From Conchocele bisecta (lineage: Eukaryota > Mollusca > Bivalvia > Lucinida > Thyasiridae): a stretch of DNA of 64,000 nt. A program made the position numbers and the translations under genes. Below are positions 49,503 to 63,052 of this stretch, in pieces. The notes below the pieces were generated by a model. It was given only the letters and a program-made list of their open reading frames with translations. It ran no database searches and had not been told where the DNA came from. Position 1 is the stretch's first letter, and every line of letters begins with the position of its first letter. The stretch covers positions 42,628,242 to 42,692,241 of the forward strand of contig CM055277.1 of the NCBI GenBank assembly GCA_029237695.1, written 5' to 3'.

Positions 49503-51440
49503 TACAAATAAAGAAATAAAAGTTCACATCAATCTGTAAAATATATTCATTTTATGAAACATTTTGCACCTACATAGTGAGAAGTATCAGTCAGATGCAC
49601 AATACAACACCACTTTTATCCAGATCCTTGTGTTCCTTGGATGTGTTTATTACATTCAGTGGTCTACTGAAAACGAGGTGGCCATGGCCCGCATGTCGCG
49701 CCCTACGAGTGCTGGATAGAAAACGTTTTAACTCAAATCCGAAAAATTTAACGCAAACAAAATAATGCAACTATTTATGATTTCCAAGAGCTTTACAAAA
49801 TGTAGAGAAATTACATGTTCTACAGTGAGTTTAGATATTGATTATGGGTTAGTAGATTTTGTCTAAGCTAGTAACTTTTAAAATTAGCTAGCCCGACAGG
49901 CTTGAAGTTCAAACTGAATTATTTTAAGACCTGACAATGAGTCTTAATATGGAGTACACCACCCATCAACCCCACAATGTCAAGGATAGACCAGTCTTAT
50001 CCAAAACCCCAAAAAAGTTGCAGGACATTCGGTTCTGTGGCCCTTCAACTTCTGCAGGACCGAATATATCCAAAAGTAATATGATATCCTCTAATCATAT
50101 TACTTTTGTATGTGGTATGACAGGATTTAGCTCTCAAGTATCAGAGACCGAAATGTCAATGAGGGCCAAACCATATAAGTCAGCATTCTGGTAAGGATGA
50201 ACCCCGATAGATCAATTAACCTTTGCATGTGCCCATTCAACCACCCACACACACGTAACATTATACTTTACTTTTTAAAAGTGCAATAAAACTGCACTTG
50301 CAAGGTATTTTGTCTGGTAGTCGTGTTCGGCGTCTATCATGGACCCCTTCACTTTGTCTTGATATATTTAATACTTCAAAAAATATATATCTAAGACACA
50401 TCTCATATATGGATATGGCACTATAGTATAGTGCATATGTGTATATTATTTAGATATTTAATTCATATTTTCAAATTCTCAAAAATCAAACACAAAACAA
50501 AACAAGAGGCCCAAATGGGCATGTATCGCTGACCTTGAACAATTATGAAACCGAGTTAACTATCGATCAATCGTACGTAGTTTCGTCAAAATTGGTATGG
50601 CAGTTCGTGAGAAGATCTTTTAAGAATTTGACCTATATTCCAACGGCAGCCATCTTGGATTAGCGACAACCTCCATTTTAACAAATATGAACATAACTTT
50701 GCATTTTGTCCAATATTGTCCAATATTCACAAGACATTTGAAATCTCTATTAAAAGCACGACCGTTTGACCTTTCGGCGGCCATCTTGGATGAAGTAATC
50801 ATATGATTTGGTAAACATTTTCTCCCGATTGATTGTTTCATCGATACATTCGATTTGATATATGACATGACTTTATTCAGTCAAATGTGAAATTCGACCC
50901 TTAATTGACCCCCTCCGGCCCCACCCATTTGTAGTTATTGTTGGGGACCGTACACCGCTGTTTGTCTAGTGCCTTTTTGCCACATTGAAGACTGTAGCCA
51001 CCGCTGTACCCGTGCCATAGTTATCTATGGCTGTATTGTTACTGTTATGTTTGTCCTTGCTCATTGACCCCTTTAGAGTTTATAACTCTAATAAACACAT
51101 GTATGGAAATACCTATAAAGGAACATCGATCGATCCCGTTTCAAACATGTAGGTAGCTTTTAATAACCACTGAAAATTAACTTGTACATAATATATATCA
51201 GAATTTACCTTTCCAAAACCCATTCCAAGTCTTCTAAGAAGGCTTTTAAAGTTGACTGTTTTCGCTTCAATGACTCTGAAATTTTCACACACATTTGTCA
51301 ACGTGTGTCAAACTTGTCATATGGCAGGTAACATGTTGCATTTATTTAGAAGGAAATACAGAAGTTTATATACATGTACATGTACATTTGTGTCAATTTG
51401 TCATAATACTAGGCTATTGTATGCATCTGTAAACGGAGTT
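49503..51440. other. No exon recognised; isolated satellite seed and dispersed repeats
   Basis: At 49,938-50,010 there is a single copy of the satellite found at 56-60 kb (CTTAATATGGAGTACACCAC, CAACCCCACAATGTCAAGGA). From 50,505 a dispersed repeat starts AACAAGAGGCCCAAATGGGC. Its right part (50,935-51,065, GTTGGGGACCGTACACCGCT) recurs in inverse orientation at 60,450-60,850. Confidence 0.5.
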
Positions 51441-51442
51441 TA

Positions 51443-52830
51443 ACAAGAGTTGTCAGAAGACAACAAAGCTCGCCTGTTGGCAGCCTTCATTCAAACTTGT
51501 CACAGTTGTATAAAAAACATGAATATTATATAACTTGACCTTGGGATAAGGGGTGTGCGGTGGACCTTGACATTGAGGTCAGTGGTGGAGTGAGTGAGTG
51601 AATAGGGTTTAACGTCCGCTTTTCTGACATAGAGGTACAAGCCTCAGGGAGTCTACACGCAGACGGGTCAACGGGGTCGAGTCCCGTATCCACCTGTCCA
51701 AGGGGGTAAATCCCAACTTCAGAACTCAATATTTACAATCAAAATATATATTCAGTCCTGAAATTAGAACAACCTGATCTGGTGCCAGGCCCTCGCCACA
51801 CCAGCATCATTTATCCCATCCCTAAAAGTAATAGGATTAGCGCTAATCTTACTTTTATATATGGGGCATAGCCTGACAACTCTCACATACAAGAAAGCCA
51901 AAAATGTACATGAGGGCCAAATCCGGTATAGTGGGTTCCGGAAAGTATGAACACAATCGTTAAGCCAGTTTAGTCGCCTTTTACAACAAGCAATGGTTAC
52001 TGCAGCACTATTCTCATGATCAGTTGATCCCGCCCCGGTACCTGCACGGGGCGTCAGTGGTGGAAGGTGGGTCGTGGATTTGATATAGCATGAGATAGCA
52101 TATTAAGATGAATGCATGTATGAAATATCAATGCGCTCCCTGAAAAGAGAAGGAAAACAAAATTTAACCCAGCGTTAAGTTTATTAAGTTGGTGATTTTC
52201 TACAGCATGATAGCTATTCACATCAGGAATGCATGTATAAATGTGCTGAGTTTGTGACCTTGGCCATGGCGAAAGGGGTTGGGGGGGGGGTGGGGGGGGG
52301 GGGGGGGGGGGTCATGGAGGGGGTTTGCTGTAGCACAATAGAGGATCAACAGATGAATGCATGTATGAAAATATCAAAGCGATCAAAGTGTTTTAAAGAA
52401 ACAGACGTTACACAACATTTACCCTAATGTGAAGTTTATGAACATGCTTAAGTTTGTGACCTTGGGGTAAGGGTTGGGTGGTGGGTTGTGGATTTGCTAC
52501 AGCATGATAGAGGGTCATCTGAGGAATGTATGTATGAAATATCAAGGCGTTCCATCAAAGGAAACAGTTGTTATCAGACATTTACCCCAACGTTAAGTTT
52601 ATGACCTTGACCTTGGGGTAAGGGCTGGGTGGTGGGTCATGGATTTGCTACATCATGATATAGAGTCATCTGAGGAATGCATGTATGAAATAACAAGGTG
52701 TTCCATGAAAGGAAACAGAAGTTATAAGACATTTACCGAACGTTAAGTTTGTGGACAACGCTGACGCCGACGCCGACGACGCCGGGGGTATGCCATAAGC
52801 TCTTCTGCACTTCGTGCAGGCGAGCTAAAA
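51443..52830 (+). mobile_element. Helitron/pearl-like element containing a SINE-like insertion
   Basis: It starts CAAGAGTTGTCAGAAGACAA and ends with the stem-loop CTGCACTTCGTGCAG followed by GCGAGCTAAAA. The core repeats (TGACCTTGACCTTGGGGTAA, GGATTTGCTACAGCATGATA, GAATGCATGTATGAAATATC) occur about four times with ~160-bp spacing. Related core units without the ends lie at 54,395-54,960. A poly-G run occupies 52,279-52,311. Confidence 0.6.
51590..52052 (+). mobile_element. SINE-like element, ~463 bp, 12-bp target duplication
   Basis: GTCAGTGGTGGA occurs at 51,578-51,589 and 52,053-52,064. The element carries GTTTAACGTCCGCTTTTCTG, a B-box-like GGTCGAGTCCC, CCTGATCTGGTGCCAGGCCC and a GC-rich end CACGGGGCG. 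It is the best-preserved copy of this family here and is inserted in the Helitron/pearl-like element. Confidence 0.85.
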
Positions 52831-55116
52831 ACTGGATTGAAAACTACATATATATGGATATTTTTAACAATCAATTGTGACAGAGCAGCTTTAAAGGAAG
52901 GTTTGCACGGAAAATGGGGAAAAGCCTAAATTAACCTCAGTTAAGCAGCCACCTCATTTCCCTTTAGTGGCTGATTAAAGGTGCATGCCCACTTAGTATG
53001 CACAAAATGTTCTTTATGGGAATTAAATAAGTGTATAATTGTGTCATTATTCCACTAGTTCTAAAAAATACGAGTGCCCACTATATGGATATAATCATTT
53101 AGTAATATTTATTTTACTGATAGAGACGCGCGGTGGTATTAGGCTATTTTCATATGCAAATGAGGCATGATATTTTTTAATTATTTATCATACTAATTAA
53201 ATCCATCACCTAAAACAAATATATTTTCAACGGATTATAAAGTCTGATCATTGCACATCAAAAAATAAATACAGAGAATAATATAAGTTATTGTGATTCT
53301 ACACAGGCTATATGGTGTAATATTGCCCGTCTGGAGGTATGTTCACCCGAGGCAATAACGTATTTGTCATACCGCAGATCCTGTATTTGGCCGTATAAAC
53401 ATATTTCTTCTTTTGATCTTTGCGTTTTTTTCAGGAAGAAAAATTATCCGAGATTCGATTTTCTACCGTCAGTCACGAAGCCAATGTGTGTTGAGATTTG
53501 AAAAGCAATTTTCGTTATTTTGGCTAATTTTTCGCTCATATTTTGATGAGCGAAGAATATTTATGGAAAAAATAAACAATAAAGACTGGTTTTGAGTGTA
53601 CAATTTGTTACTTTCATTGATCAATTCGGGGTTTTATTGTGTTTAGTGAGGAATACAATTCGCAATCGCTAGACGCTTTCAAAATGTGTCTTCATTGGAC
53701 GCGAGGCGCCGGAGGGGAATCGAAATTTCTCTATGTCCGACGGCCTTGGCGGGTCATATAATATGACCAGGCAAGCTAGCCAATCAAAAGCCGAGAAACT
53801 TATCTGCGGTATGACAAATGGTAATGCCCGTTAGTATTTTAATGAAACACGGTTATCGCCCCTGATATCAGTGTGAAAATGTACTTCTGATATAAAATGT
53901 ATAATAATGCCAATTAATATGAGGGGTAATGGTGAATGAATGTTTATTTTGTCAGAAAATTTCTCAGATGATGTCTCTGATAGAAAGAACAGTTTGTGCC
54001 TACTGAGTGGGTGTGTACCTTTAATGGTTTGACTGTAGTGTATAAGACATGTCAACACTGTCAATGAAAATAACTGCTGAAATAAACATACATGTACATT
54101 GTTCTTCATAAACCAGTTTCAGAGTTTTCTACAAGGTCAACTATGTCCCATGATAATAGATCCCTGCTGATTCCGACTAAAGCTTGGCTGTCCGAATTAC
54201 TTTGCATTTTTTTTATATTTTTTTTCATCATGAATATGGTGCAACATATCAACTCTTGGCACTGAAGAACAGTGTACTAGTATATATAATTAATGCAAGC
54301 TGTAACAATGAGTGAAGTAAATGGCTAAATGGAACTGTATGAACATAAACTCATAGGACGCGTTTCCATATTGCGAAAACTTGTGTGGTGTAATAATATA
54401 AACTAGCAGCCTTCGCCAAAGGTGGCATAGTTGTATAAAAACATCCCAACATGTTACAGCAGGATCACCAGACACTTAGTTTGTGACCTTGACATTGGCC
54501 TAAGGGGTGGGTGGTGGGTCAAGGATTTGCTACAGCATGATAGAGGGTCATCAGACGAATGCATGTATGAACTATCAAGGTGTTCCTTGTGAAGAAACGG
54601 AAGTTATACAAAATTTACCCCAACATTAACTTTATGAACACACTAAGTTTGTGACCTTGACCTTGTGGTAAGGGCTGGGCGGTGGGTCATATATTTGAAG
54701 CAGATCCGAGCAAGGAAACAGAAAACATAGGCCATTTACCTAGCGCTACGGTTTCGGGACCACCAAGTATGTGACCTTGACCCTGAGATCAGCGGAGGGC
54801 GGCACGGACATGGATTTGTCACAGGGCGCTAGAGGACCTTTGGAGCAATGCGTGTGTGAAATATGAAGCAGATCCGAGAAAAGAAACAGAAAATATGGGC
54901 CATTTACCCAAGCGATAGGGTTTTGTGACGCACAAAGTATGTGACCTTGATCCTGTAAAATCAGCAATAAAAAACATATTGTATTCAATACAAGGTTAAG
55001 CTCAGGGCTGCCAGACTAGAAACACACTGAATGGAAAACATACAATAATTACAATTCGGACGAGAAATCACACAAGTTTCGCAGTATGGAAGCGCACACA
55101 TAATTAATTATCTTAC
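52831..55116. other. No gene recognised
   Basis: Mostly AT-rich unique sequence. The part 54,395-54,960 has degenerate units of the 51.4-kb element core. No exon with both splice sites was identified. Confidence 0.45.
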
Positions 55117-55184
55117 TCTCTGCCTCTGATATCTGTTTTTCAATCAGGTCTTTTGTAATTTCTTTACTATTTTTTAAAGGGAAC
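55117..55184 (-). CDS. Gene C second coding exon
   Basis: The acceptor is TTTTTATGCAG before 55,184 and the donor is GCAGAGA|GTAAGA after 55,117. The exon has one base, 22 codons (FPLKNSKEITKDLIEKQISE, then AE) and one base. The first base completes the Trp codon left by the exon at 55,702, so the two exons join cleanly. The next exon was not identified. Confidence 0.5.
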
Positions 55185-55701
55185 CTGCATAAAAACAAGT
55201 TTTGAAGGAATCATGAAACATGCTGATGCAATGCAAACTAGAAGCAGCCTTTAAGTGTAGCCTTTAACATTGAGAACCCTGGCTGAATCATCAAATGATT
55301 TTACTGTAAACAGGGCTCTAGATAAGGATTTTGCCATTGGGTATATTTACTCCATGCTAATTTTTTTCAATTGAGTATTTTCAATTATTAATTGGGTACT
55401 TTACAATCGTTACCCCATTGTTTTATATATGCTCATGCCACATTATACAGTCGCAGTAGAATGGAGGTAATATTGCATTTGAAGATTTGCCAATGTCAAT
55501 CTTTGAAATGATATCATAGTCACAAATAACAATTAACTTGCTCAGCTAACGCTTCGCCTGTAAACTCAATTTCTGACCATCAATTCACCAATTGATGTTT
55601 ATCTTCAAATGCGGACAAATTATCTCCTAAATTCTCAGTATCTTACCACTGAAATGTGTTTATTTTAAATTAGATCAACAATTTTAATATTTAATACATA
55701 C

Positions 55702-55812
55702 CATGCGTCATCACTTCTACAATATCCCAGACCGTTTTTAGCTTTCACGGGCCAAAGAATGTTTCTTGGGACACATGGTACCCGTGAAAACAGATACTTG
55801 TCTGCCATTGCC
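55702..55812 (-). CDS. Gene C first coding exon with the DDAW ending
   Basis: The acceptor is TTATTTACAG before 55,812 and the ATG is at 55,808-55,806. The protein starts MADKYLFSRVPCVPRNILWP and ends YCRSDDA plus TG. The donor is GCATG|GTATGT after 55,702. The final bases equal those of the candidate exon at 35,196, suggesting related genes. The 5' untranslated exon would lie beyond the satellite at 56-60 kb. Confidence 0.5.
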
Positions 55813-55899
55813 CTGTAAATAAACACATAGTAGAGCTATAACAGACTTTATATCATTGAAAAGTTCATACATGGCACACATTTTGGTCGTGACGTTTGC

Positions 55900-58800
55900 A
55901 TATGTGAAGATAGACAACACCACAATGCCATGTCAGAATAGACAACCCACATTGTCATGAATAGACAACCCCACAGGGTCATGAATAGAAAACAAAACCC
56001 CACAATGCCATGGATAGACAACCACACAATACATATTGCTGAATATGCTTAATATGGAGCACATCATCTGTCAACCCCACAATGTCATGGATAGACAATC
56101 AAACAATGATTATCGCTGAATATGCTTAATATGGAGCACATCATCCGACAACCTCACAGTGTCATGGATAGACAACCCCACAATGTAATGGATAGACAAC
56201 CCCACAATGTCATGGATAGACAAACCACAATGTCATGGATAGACAATCAAACAATGCATATCGCTGAAGATGCTTAATATGGAGCACATCATCCGACAAC
56301 CCCACAGTGTAATGGCTAGACAACCCCACAATGTAATGGATAGACAACCATACAGTGCCATGGATAGACAACCCCACAATGTAATGGATAGGCAACCATA
56401 CAGTGTAATGGATAGACAACCCCACAATGTAATGGATAGACAACCATACAGTATCATGGATAGACAACCCCAAAATGTCATGGACAGAAAACTCCAAAAT
56501 GTCATGGATAGAAGCTTAATATGGAGCACATCACCTGACAACCCCACAGTGTCATGGATAGAGAACCCCACAATGTAATGGATAGACAACCCCACAATGT
56601 CATGGATAGACAATCAAACAATGCATATCGCTGAATATGCGTAATATGGAGCACATCATCCGTCAATACCACAATATCATGAATATACAACACCACAATG
56701 TCATGGTATACATTATACAACCCCACAATATAACAGACTTTATATCATTGAAAAGTTCATACATGGCACACACGTTTTGGTCATGACATTTGCATATGTG
56801 AAGATAGACAACCCACAATGCCATGAATAGACAACCCACATTGTCATGAATAGACAACCCCACAGGGTCATGAATAGAAAACAAAACCCCACAATGCCAT
56901 GGAGACCACAAAATACAATATTGAATGAATATGCTTAATATGGAGCACATCATCTGTCAACCACACAGTGTCACTCCAAAATGACAATGGATAGAAGTCA
57001 TAATAGGAGCACATCATCTGACAACCCCACTGCGTCAATGGATATACAACCCCACAATGTCATGGATAGACAACCCCACAATGTCATGGATAGACAATCA
57101 AACAATGCATTTCGCTGAAGATGCTTAATATGGAGCACAATCATCCGTCAACCCCACAGTGTCATGGATAGACAACCACACAGTGACATGGATAAGACAA
57201 CCCGACAATGTAATGGATAGACAACCCCACAATGTAATGGATAGACAACCCCACAATGTCATGGATAGACAATCAAACAATGCATATCGCTGAATATGCG
57301 TAATATGGAGCACATCATCCGTCAATACCACAATATCATGAATATACAACACCACAATGTCATGGGTATACATTATACAACCCCACAATATAACAGACTT
57401 TATATCATTGAAAAGTTCATACATGGCACACGTTTTGGTCATGACATTTGCATATGTGAAGATAGACAACCCCACAATGCCATGAATAGACAACCCACAT
57501 TGTCATGAATAGACAACCCCACAGGGTCATGAATAGAAAACAAAACCCCACAATGCCATGGAGACCACACAATACATATTGATGAATATGCTTAATATGG
57601 AGCACATCATCTGTCAACCACACAGTGTCATGGATAGACAACCCCACAATGTAATGGATAGACAACCATACAGTGTCATGGATAGACAACCCCAAAATGT
57701 CATGGACAGAAAACTCCAAAATGTCATGGATAGAAGCTTAATATGGAGCACATCACCTGACAACCCCACAGTGTCATGGATAGAGAACCCCACAATGTAA
57801 TGGATAGACAACCCCACAATGTCATGGATAGACAATCAAACAATGCATATCGCTGAATATGCGTAATATGGAGCACATCATCCGTCAATACCACAATATC
57901 ATGAATATACAACACCACAATGTCATGGGTATACATTATACAACCCCACAATATAACAGACTTTATATCATTGAAAAGTTCATACATGGCACACGTTTTG
58001 GTCATGACATTTGCATATGTGAAGATAGACAACCCCACAATGCCATGAATAGACAACCCACATTGTCATGAATAGACAACCCCACAGGGTCATGAATAGA
58101 AAACAAAACCCCACAATGCCATGGAGACCACAAAATACATATTGATGAATATGCTTAATATGGAGCACATCATCTGTCAACCACACAGTGTCAACTCCAA
58201 AATGACATGGATAGAAGCTTAATATGGAGCACATCATCTGACAACCCCACAGCGTCATGGATATACAACCCCACAATGTCATGGATAGACAACCCCACAA
58301 TGTCATGGATAGACAATCAAACAATGCATATCGCTGAAGATGCTTAATATGGAGCACATCATCCGACAACCCCACAGTGTCATGGATAGACAACCACACA
58401 GTGACATGGATAGACAACCCGACAATGTAATGGATAGACAACCCCACAATGTAATGGATAGACAACCCCACAATGTCATGGATAGACAATCAAACAATGC
58501 ATATCGCTGAATATGCGTAATATGGAGCACATCATCCGTCAATACCACAATATCATGAATATACAACACCACAATGTCATGGGTATACATTATACAACCC
58601 CACAATATAACAGACTTTATATCATTGAAAAGTTCATACATGGCACACGTTTTGGTCATGACATTTGCATATGTGAAGATAGACAACCCCACAATGCCAT
58701 GAATAGACAACCCACATTATCATGAATAGACAACCCCACAGGGTCATGAATAGAAAACAAAACCCCACAATGCCATGGAGACCACACAATACATATTGAT

Positions 58801-60455
58801 GAATATGCTTAATATGGAGCACATCATCTGTCAACCACACAGTGTCATGGATAGACAACCCCACAATGTAATGGATAGACAACCATACAGTGTCATGGAT
58901 AGACAACCCCACAATGTCATGGACAGAAAACTCCAAAATGACATGGATAGAAGCTTAATATGGAGCACATCATCTGACAACCCCACAGCGTCATGGATAT
59001 ACAACCCCACAATGTCATGGATAGACAACCCCACAATGTCATGGATAGACAATCAAACAATGCATATCGCTGAAGATGCTTAATATGGAGCACATCATCC
59101 GACAACCCCACAGTGTCATGGATAGACATCCCCACAATGTAATGGATAGACAACCATACAGTGTCATGGATAGACGAGCTAAGACAACCCCACAATGTCA
59201 TGGACAGACAACTCCAAAATGTCATGGATAGAAGCTTAATATGGAGCACATCATCTGACAACCCCACAGCGTCATGGATAGACAACCCCACAATGTAATG
59301 GATAGACAACCCCACAATGTCATGGATAGACAATCAAACAATGATTATCGCTGAATATGCTTAATATGGAGCACATCATCGGACAACCCCACAGTGTCAT
59401 GGATAGACAATCCCACAATGTAATGGATAGACATTACCCCACAATGTCATGGATAGACAATCAAACAATGCATATCGCTGAATATGCGTAATATGGAGCA
59501 CATCATCCGTCAACTCCACAATATCATGAATATACAACACCACAATGTCATGGGTATACATTAGACAACCTCACAATGTCATGGATAGACAATCAAACAA
59601 TGCATATCGCTGAATATGCTTAGGCCATTTTTTTTTTATTTCTTGGTTTACGTTTTTTTTGCAGAAGTGGTCATCGGCCGGTCAAATTATTTTTTTTAAA
59701 TAATGAAAAAGATACAGAAAGACATAATGCTATGAATTTACTAGGGAGCTCGCCCAATTACAAGATTTCGTAAGCCTGTCTGTCGGTAAATGCCAGTTGT
59801 CACGAAGGCACCGGTTGACGTGAATCGGCGACTTAACAGATCCACTGTTATATTTTGATCGTCATAAAACAATACTAGTGACGTTTCTAGTTTGTGTATC
59901 AATCAATCTGTAACAATTGGCAGGTATATACCTATTTGCACCGATGATCAGCAGTCGCGAGACAGGCGCAGTCTGATCGGAAATATATACGAGATGGCCG
60001 ATTCTCCGTATATAACTTTAATAATATGGAGCACGTCATCCGACAACCCCACTGTGTCATGGATAGACAACCCCACAATGTAATGGATAGACAACCACAC
60101 AGTGACATGGATAGACAACCTGACAATGTAATACAAAGACAACCCGACAATGTAATGGATAGACAACCCCACAATGTCATGGATAGACAATCAAACAATG
60201 CATATTATATCGCTGAATATGCTTAATATGGGGCACATCACCTGTCAACCCCACAATGTCATGGATAGACAACCCCACAATGTCATGGATAGATAACTCC
60301 ACAATGTCAAGGATTGACAACCAAACAATGAATATCTCTTAATATGCTTAATATAAAGCACACCACCTGTCAACCCCACAGTGCCATGAATAGACAAACA
60401 CACAGTCTCATGGATAGACAACCCCATAATGCATCTCTCTTAATATGCTTAACAC
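55900..60455. repeat. Higher-order satellite built on a 24-bp unit
   Basis: The basic unit is CCCCACAATGTCATGGATAG followed by ACAA (24 bp). Blocks of these are separated by CTTAATATGGAGCACATCAT and by a longer block with CTTTATATCATTGAAAAGTT and CATGACATTTGCATATGTGA. The longer block recurs near 55,845, 56,733, 57,391, 57,951 and 58,608, at spacings of about 888, 658, 560 and 657 bases. The array is broken by unrelated sequence at 59,624-60,015. Because 24 is a multiple of three, open frames run on both strands; none is a gene. Confidence 0.95.
59624..60015. other. Non-satellite interruption of the array
   Basis: Unique-looking sequence splits the satellite. It starts with a poly-T tract and contains GACGTTTCTAGTTTGTGTAT. 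No coding feature was recognised. Confidence 0.5.
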
Positions 60456-60860
60456 AACCATAGATAACTATGGCACGGATAAAACGGTGGCTGCAGTCTT
60501 CAACATAGAAAAATGCGATCCACAGCCAGCGGTGTAAGGTCCCCAACAAAAACAATAACAACATTAAAAAGGAAAAAACACAAAAGCTCCACAATACAGC
60601 TCCCCAAAGAATCAAAGTCAAATTAGGAAATCGTCCAATAACATTGAAAGTATTATTAAGAAATAGAGTTGCATGTAGGTGTTGAAAAATAGAGTAATAA
60701 ACCCTAAGGGGCCAATGAGCAAGGAAAACAAAAAAACTTTGATCCAGCCATAGAGAACCATGGCACAGGTACTACGGTGGTTGCAGTCTTCAAGTTAGGG
60801 GAAAAATGCACTCCGCAGGCAGCGGAGTACGGTCCCCAAACAGAAACAAGAACTACAGCA
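60450..60860. repeat. Two copies of a dispersed repeat, inverse of 50,935-51,065
   Basis: AACCATAGATAACTATGGCA, GGTGGCTGCAGTCTTCAACA and GGTCCCCAACAAAAACAA are matched by a second copy from 60,745 (CCATAGAGAACCATGGCACA). The sequence at 50,935-51,065 is the reverse complement of the same family. Confidence 0.7.
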
Positions 60861-62020
60861 AAAATACAACAAAAGCTCCGCAAAACTGTATCCCCAAAGA
60901 ATCACTAAGAAAATAACGGTCCTAGTAAAAAACACTGAAGAAACAACAAGACACGCCACAAGAAGACACTGCAGCAAGGCTTCTGCCTTGCAACGGTCAG
61001 TGAAGACAACTCCACTCGGGGGGGTTAAACCTGTGATTAGCGCGGCGCCGCAAACCTCCCACTTACCTGGCCATCATGTCCAGGTATTAACGACATAGCT
61101 CCAGTTAAAGTACGTATTTTGTGTGTAATTTTCTTCTTTCTCCATCAAAATGGCAAGTTGGGAGTGCTTTAGAATAGTCTTAATGAGACGATTCTAAAAG
61201 ACACCCAACATCTCACATAGATAATCGTTTTGCTGGTGTTATAATTTCTACTCCATTGACGAAATTGCCATTTTTGGTGACGAAATAACAATATGTCAAC
61301 CCAAATTTATCAAATTACGCACCTTAACTGGAGCTCGAATTACATGGATACAAATGGTGTCGGGTCGTTTCGAGTCGTTTCACTCCGGTGCAAAAAGAAG
61401 GCATATGATTTCATGTCACAATGAATAATCTGTTAAAAACAACTGTCTCACATGCGTTTTTTATCAATAAAATTCTGTAATATATGACCGGGGCGAAACG
61501 ACCCGAGGCAAACGCGAATAAGGGCGAAATGACCCTGGTGCGAACGGGATTCGGGGCGAAACGAACCGGGACTTATACAAATCATGATCGCCATCAATAT
61601 TATCGGCAACATATTGTGGGTAGGTATCGTAATCTAATTCAAAACTAATTCTTCTGCTTCAAACCCTTCGAATTCCGATAATTCGGCATCCGAATTCGAG
61701 TTGCCAAACACATCAACATTATGATTTTCCGCCATCTTGGAATGACAAAATCTATTTTCGGAAAACAGCCGTCACGTTTGCGCTAATTTTAGTAAATTAC
61801 TCATAGTAATTCGTATTTACCATCCAATCAGTGCGAAGAATTGTAGCTACGCATGCGCACAACACAGTTCATGAAGTTAAAACGAGACTGCTGTAGTCCT
61901 ACCATGGAAACCGCGATTCCCAGCGCACCTGTCGGAAACCAGCAGCAGCACGTTTTACCCAAATCTACCCAAATCTTACCAGTATACTTGCGTCCCGTAC
62001 CAGAACGGACCAAGCGACTA
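60861..62020. other. No gene recognised; fold-back elements
   Basis: A copy of the CAAGTTGGGAGTGCTTTAGA fold-back family lies at 61,140-61,235. At 61,360-61,571 the ends GTCGGGTCGTTTCGAGTC and GGGGCGAAACGAACCGGGAC face each other, with more CGAAACGACCC motifs inside, probably a small MITE. Confidence 0.5.
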
Positions 62021-62097
62021 CTACGGGGGGGGGGGGGAGAGGGTTGCAGAATTATGACTTGTAAAATTTACAGACCCCCCACCCACACATGCAATAT

Positions 62098-62132
<35 letters not shown>

Positions 62133-62165
62133 ACCCCCACCCTGCTCCCGGCAAAAAAAAAAAAG
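62021..62165. repeat. Low-complexity G and C homopolymers
   Basis: A G run is at 62,024-62,038, a C run of about 30 bases at 62,099-62,132, and an A run at 62,152-62,164. Length and order in such tracts are often wrong in assemblies. Confidence 0.8.
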
Positions 62166-62930
62166 ACGAAAATCTACATACTCGAATAGTTGGATGACTT
62201 TTTCGTGGCCTAGGTGTCAGGAAATCGCATCTGCAGCGATCTGGCATCTAAATATTTCATGGGGGAGGACCCCAGAACCCCCTACTTTACGATTTCATGC
62301 TCGCTGAGGACGACTATGCCGACTTGTAATTACAGACCCCCCACCCCTGCAATTATTTCTGTATCCGCGCCTGTATTCCCACGTATTTGTTATTTCAAAA
62401 GTATTTCATGACAAAAAGCTATGTTTCATGCCGAACAAGGTATTTATGTAGGTTGGAAACGTCTACTGACAAACCTAGTTCGCATTCAGAAAAAAAATTG
62501 ACCTGGATTGAAAGTTGGAATCCCAAAGTGCAGACCATTACAAATCGTGATACATCACCCCAATTGGTTCATAAATTCTATTTTTGTTCATGTAACGAGA
62601 CGGATTAATTTAATAATTCGTTCTTGGTGCTGATTTGTTTTATTTAAATGTTTCTAATTAGTAATGAAATAGAAAATCGTTCGAAAACATTCGCAATTCA
62701 ACTTCCGTTCGCTGTCGTCTGTCCACTGTATCACTCGGAACACCTCGAGGTTCTCCGGTCAAACAAATATTGGATTGTCTCCCGTTATAAATTCAAAATT
62801 CGAAATTCAGCGGCGATTGGTCCATACTTCATCACGAACGCGTCCATAACTTTGGTCAAAACGTTGTGGGGCTGTTTCTAATAACTATCGGAAAACACCG
62901 GAGAGTCGATTTAGACCAAATTCGGCAGGG

Positions 62931-62956
62931 CACTTGTGGGGTCGACCCCACAAGTG
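62931..62956. repeat. Perfect 26-bp palindrome
   Basis: CACTTGTGGGGTC is followed directly by its exact inverse complement, with no spacer. It is followed 60-90 bases later by (GGAC)n at 63,018-63,050. Confidence 0.85.
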
Positions 62957-63017
62957 AAAAAGACCCCACAATGATCAGATGGACAGTCAATCTACCCCAC
63001 AATGTAACTCTCCTAAG

Positions 63018-63052
63018 AGCGGACGGACGGACGGACGGACGGACGGACGGAC
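63018..63052 (+). repeat. (GGAC)n microsatellite
   Basis: Seven to eight GGAC units follow AGAGC. Similar GGACGTAC runs close the repeat element at 49.1 kb. Confidence 0.85.

Noticed and set aside
56210..60226. Many 60-170 codon frames on both strands
   Set aside because: All are readings of the 24-bp satellite unit and its spacer blocks.
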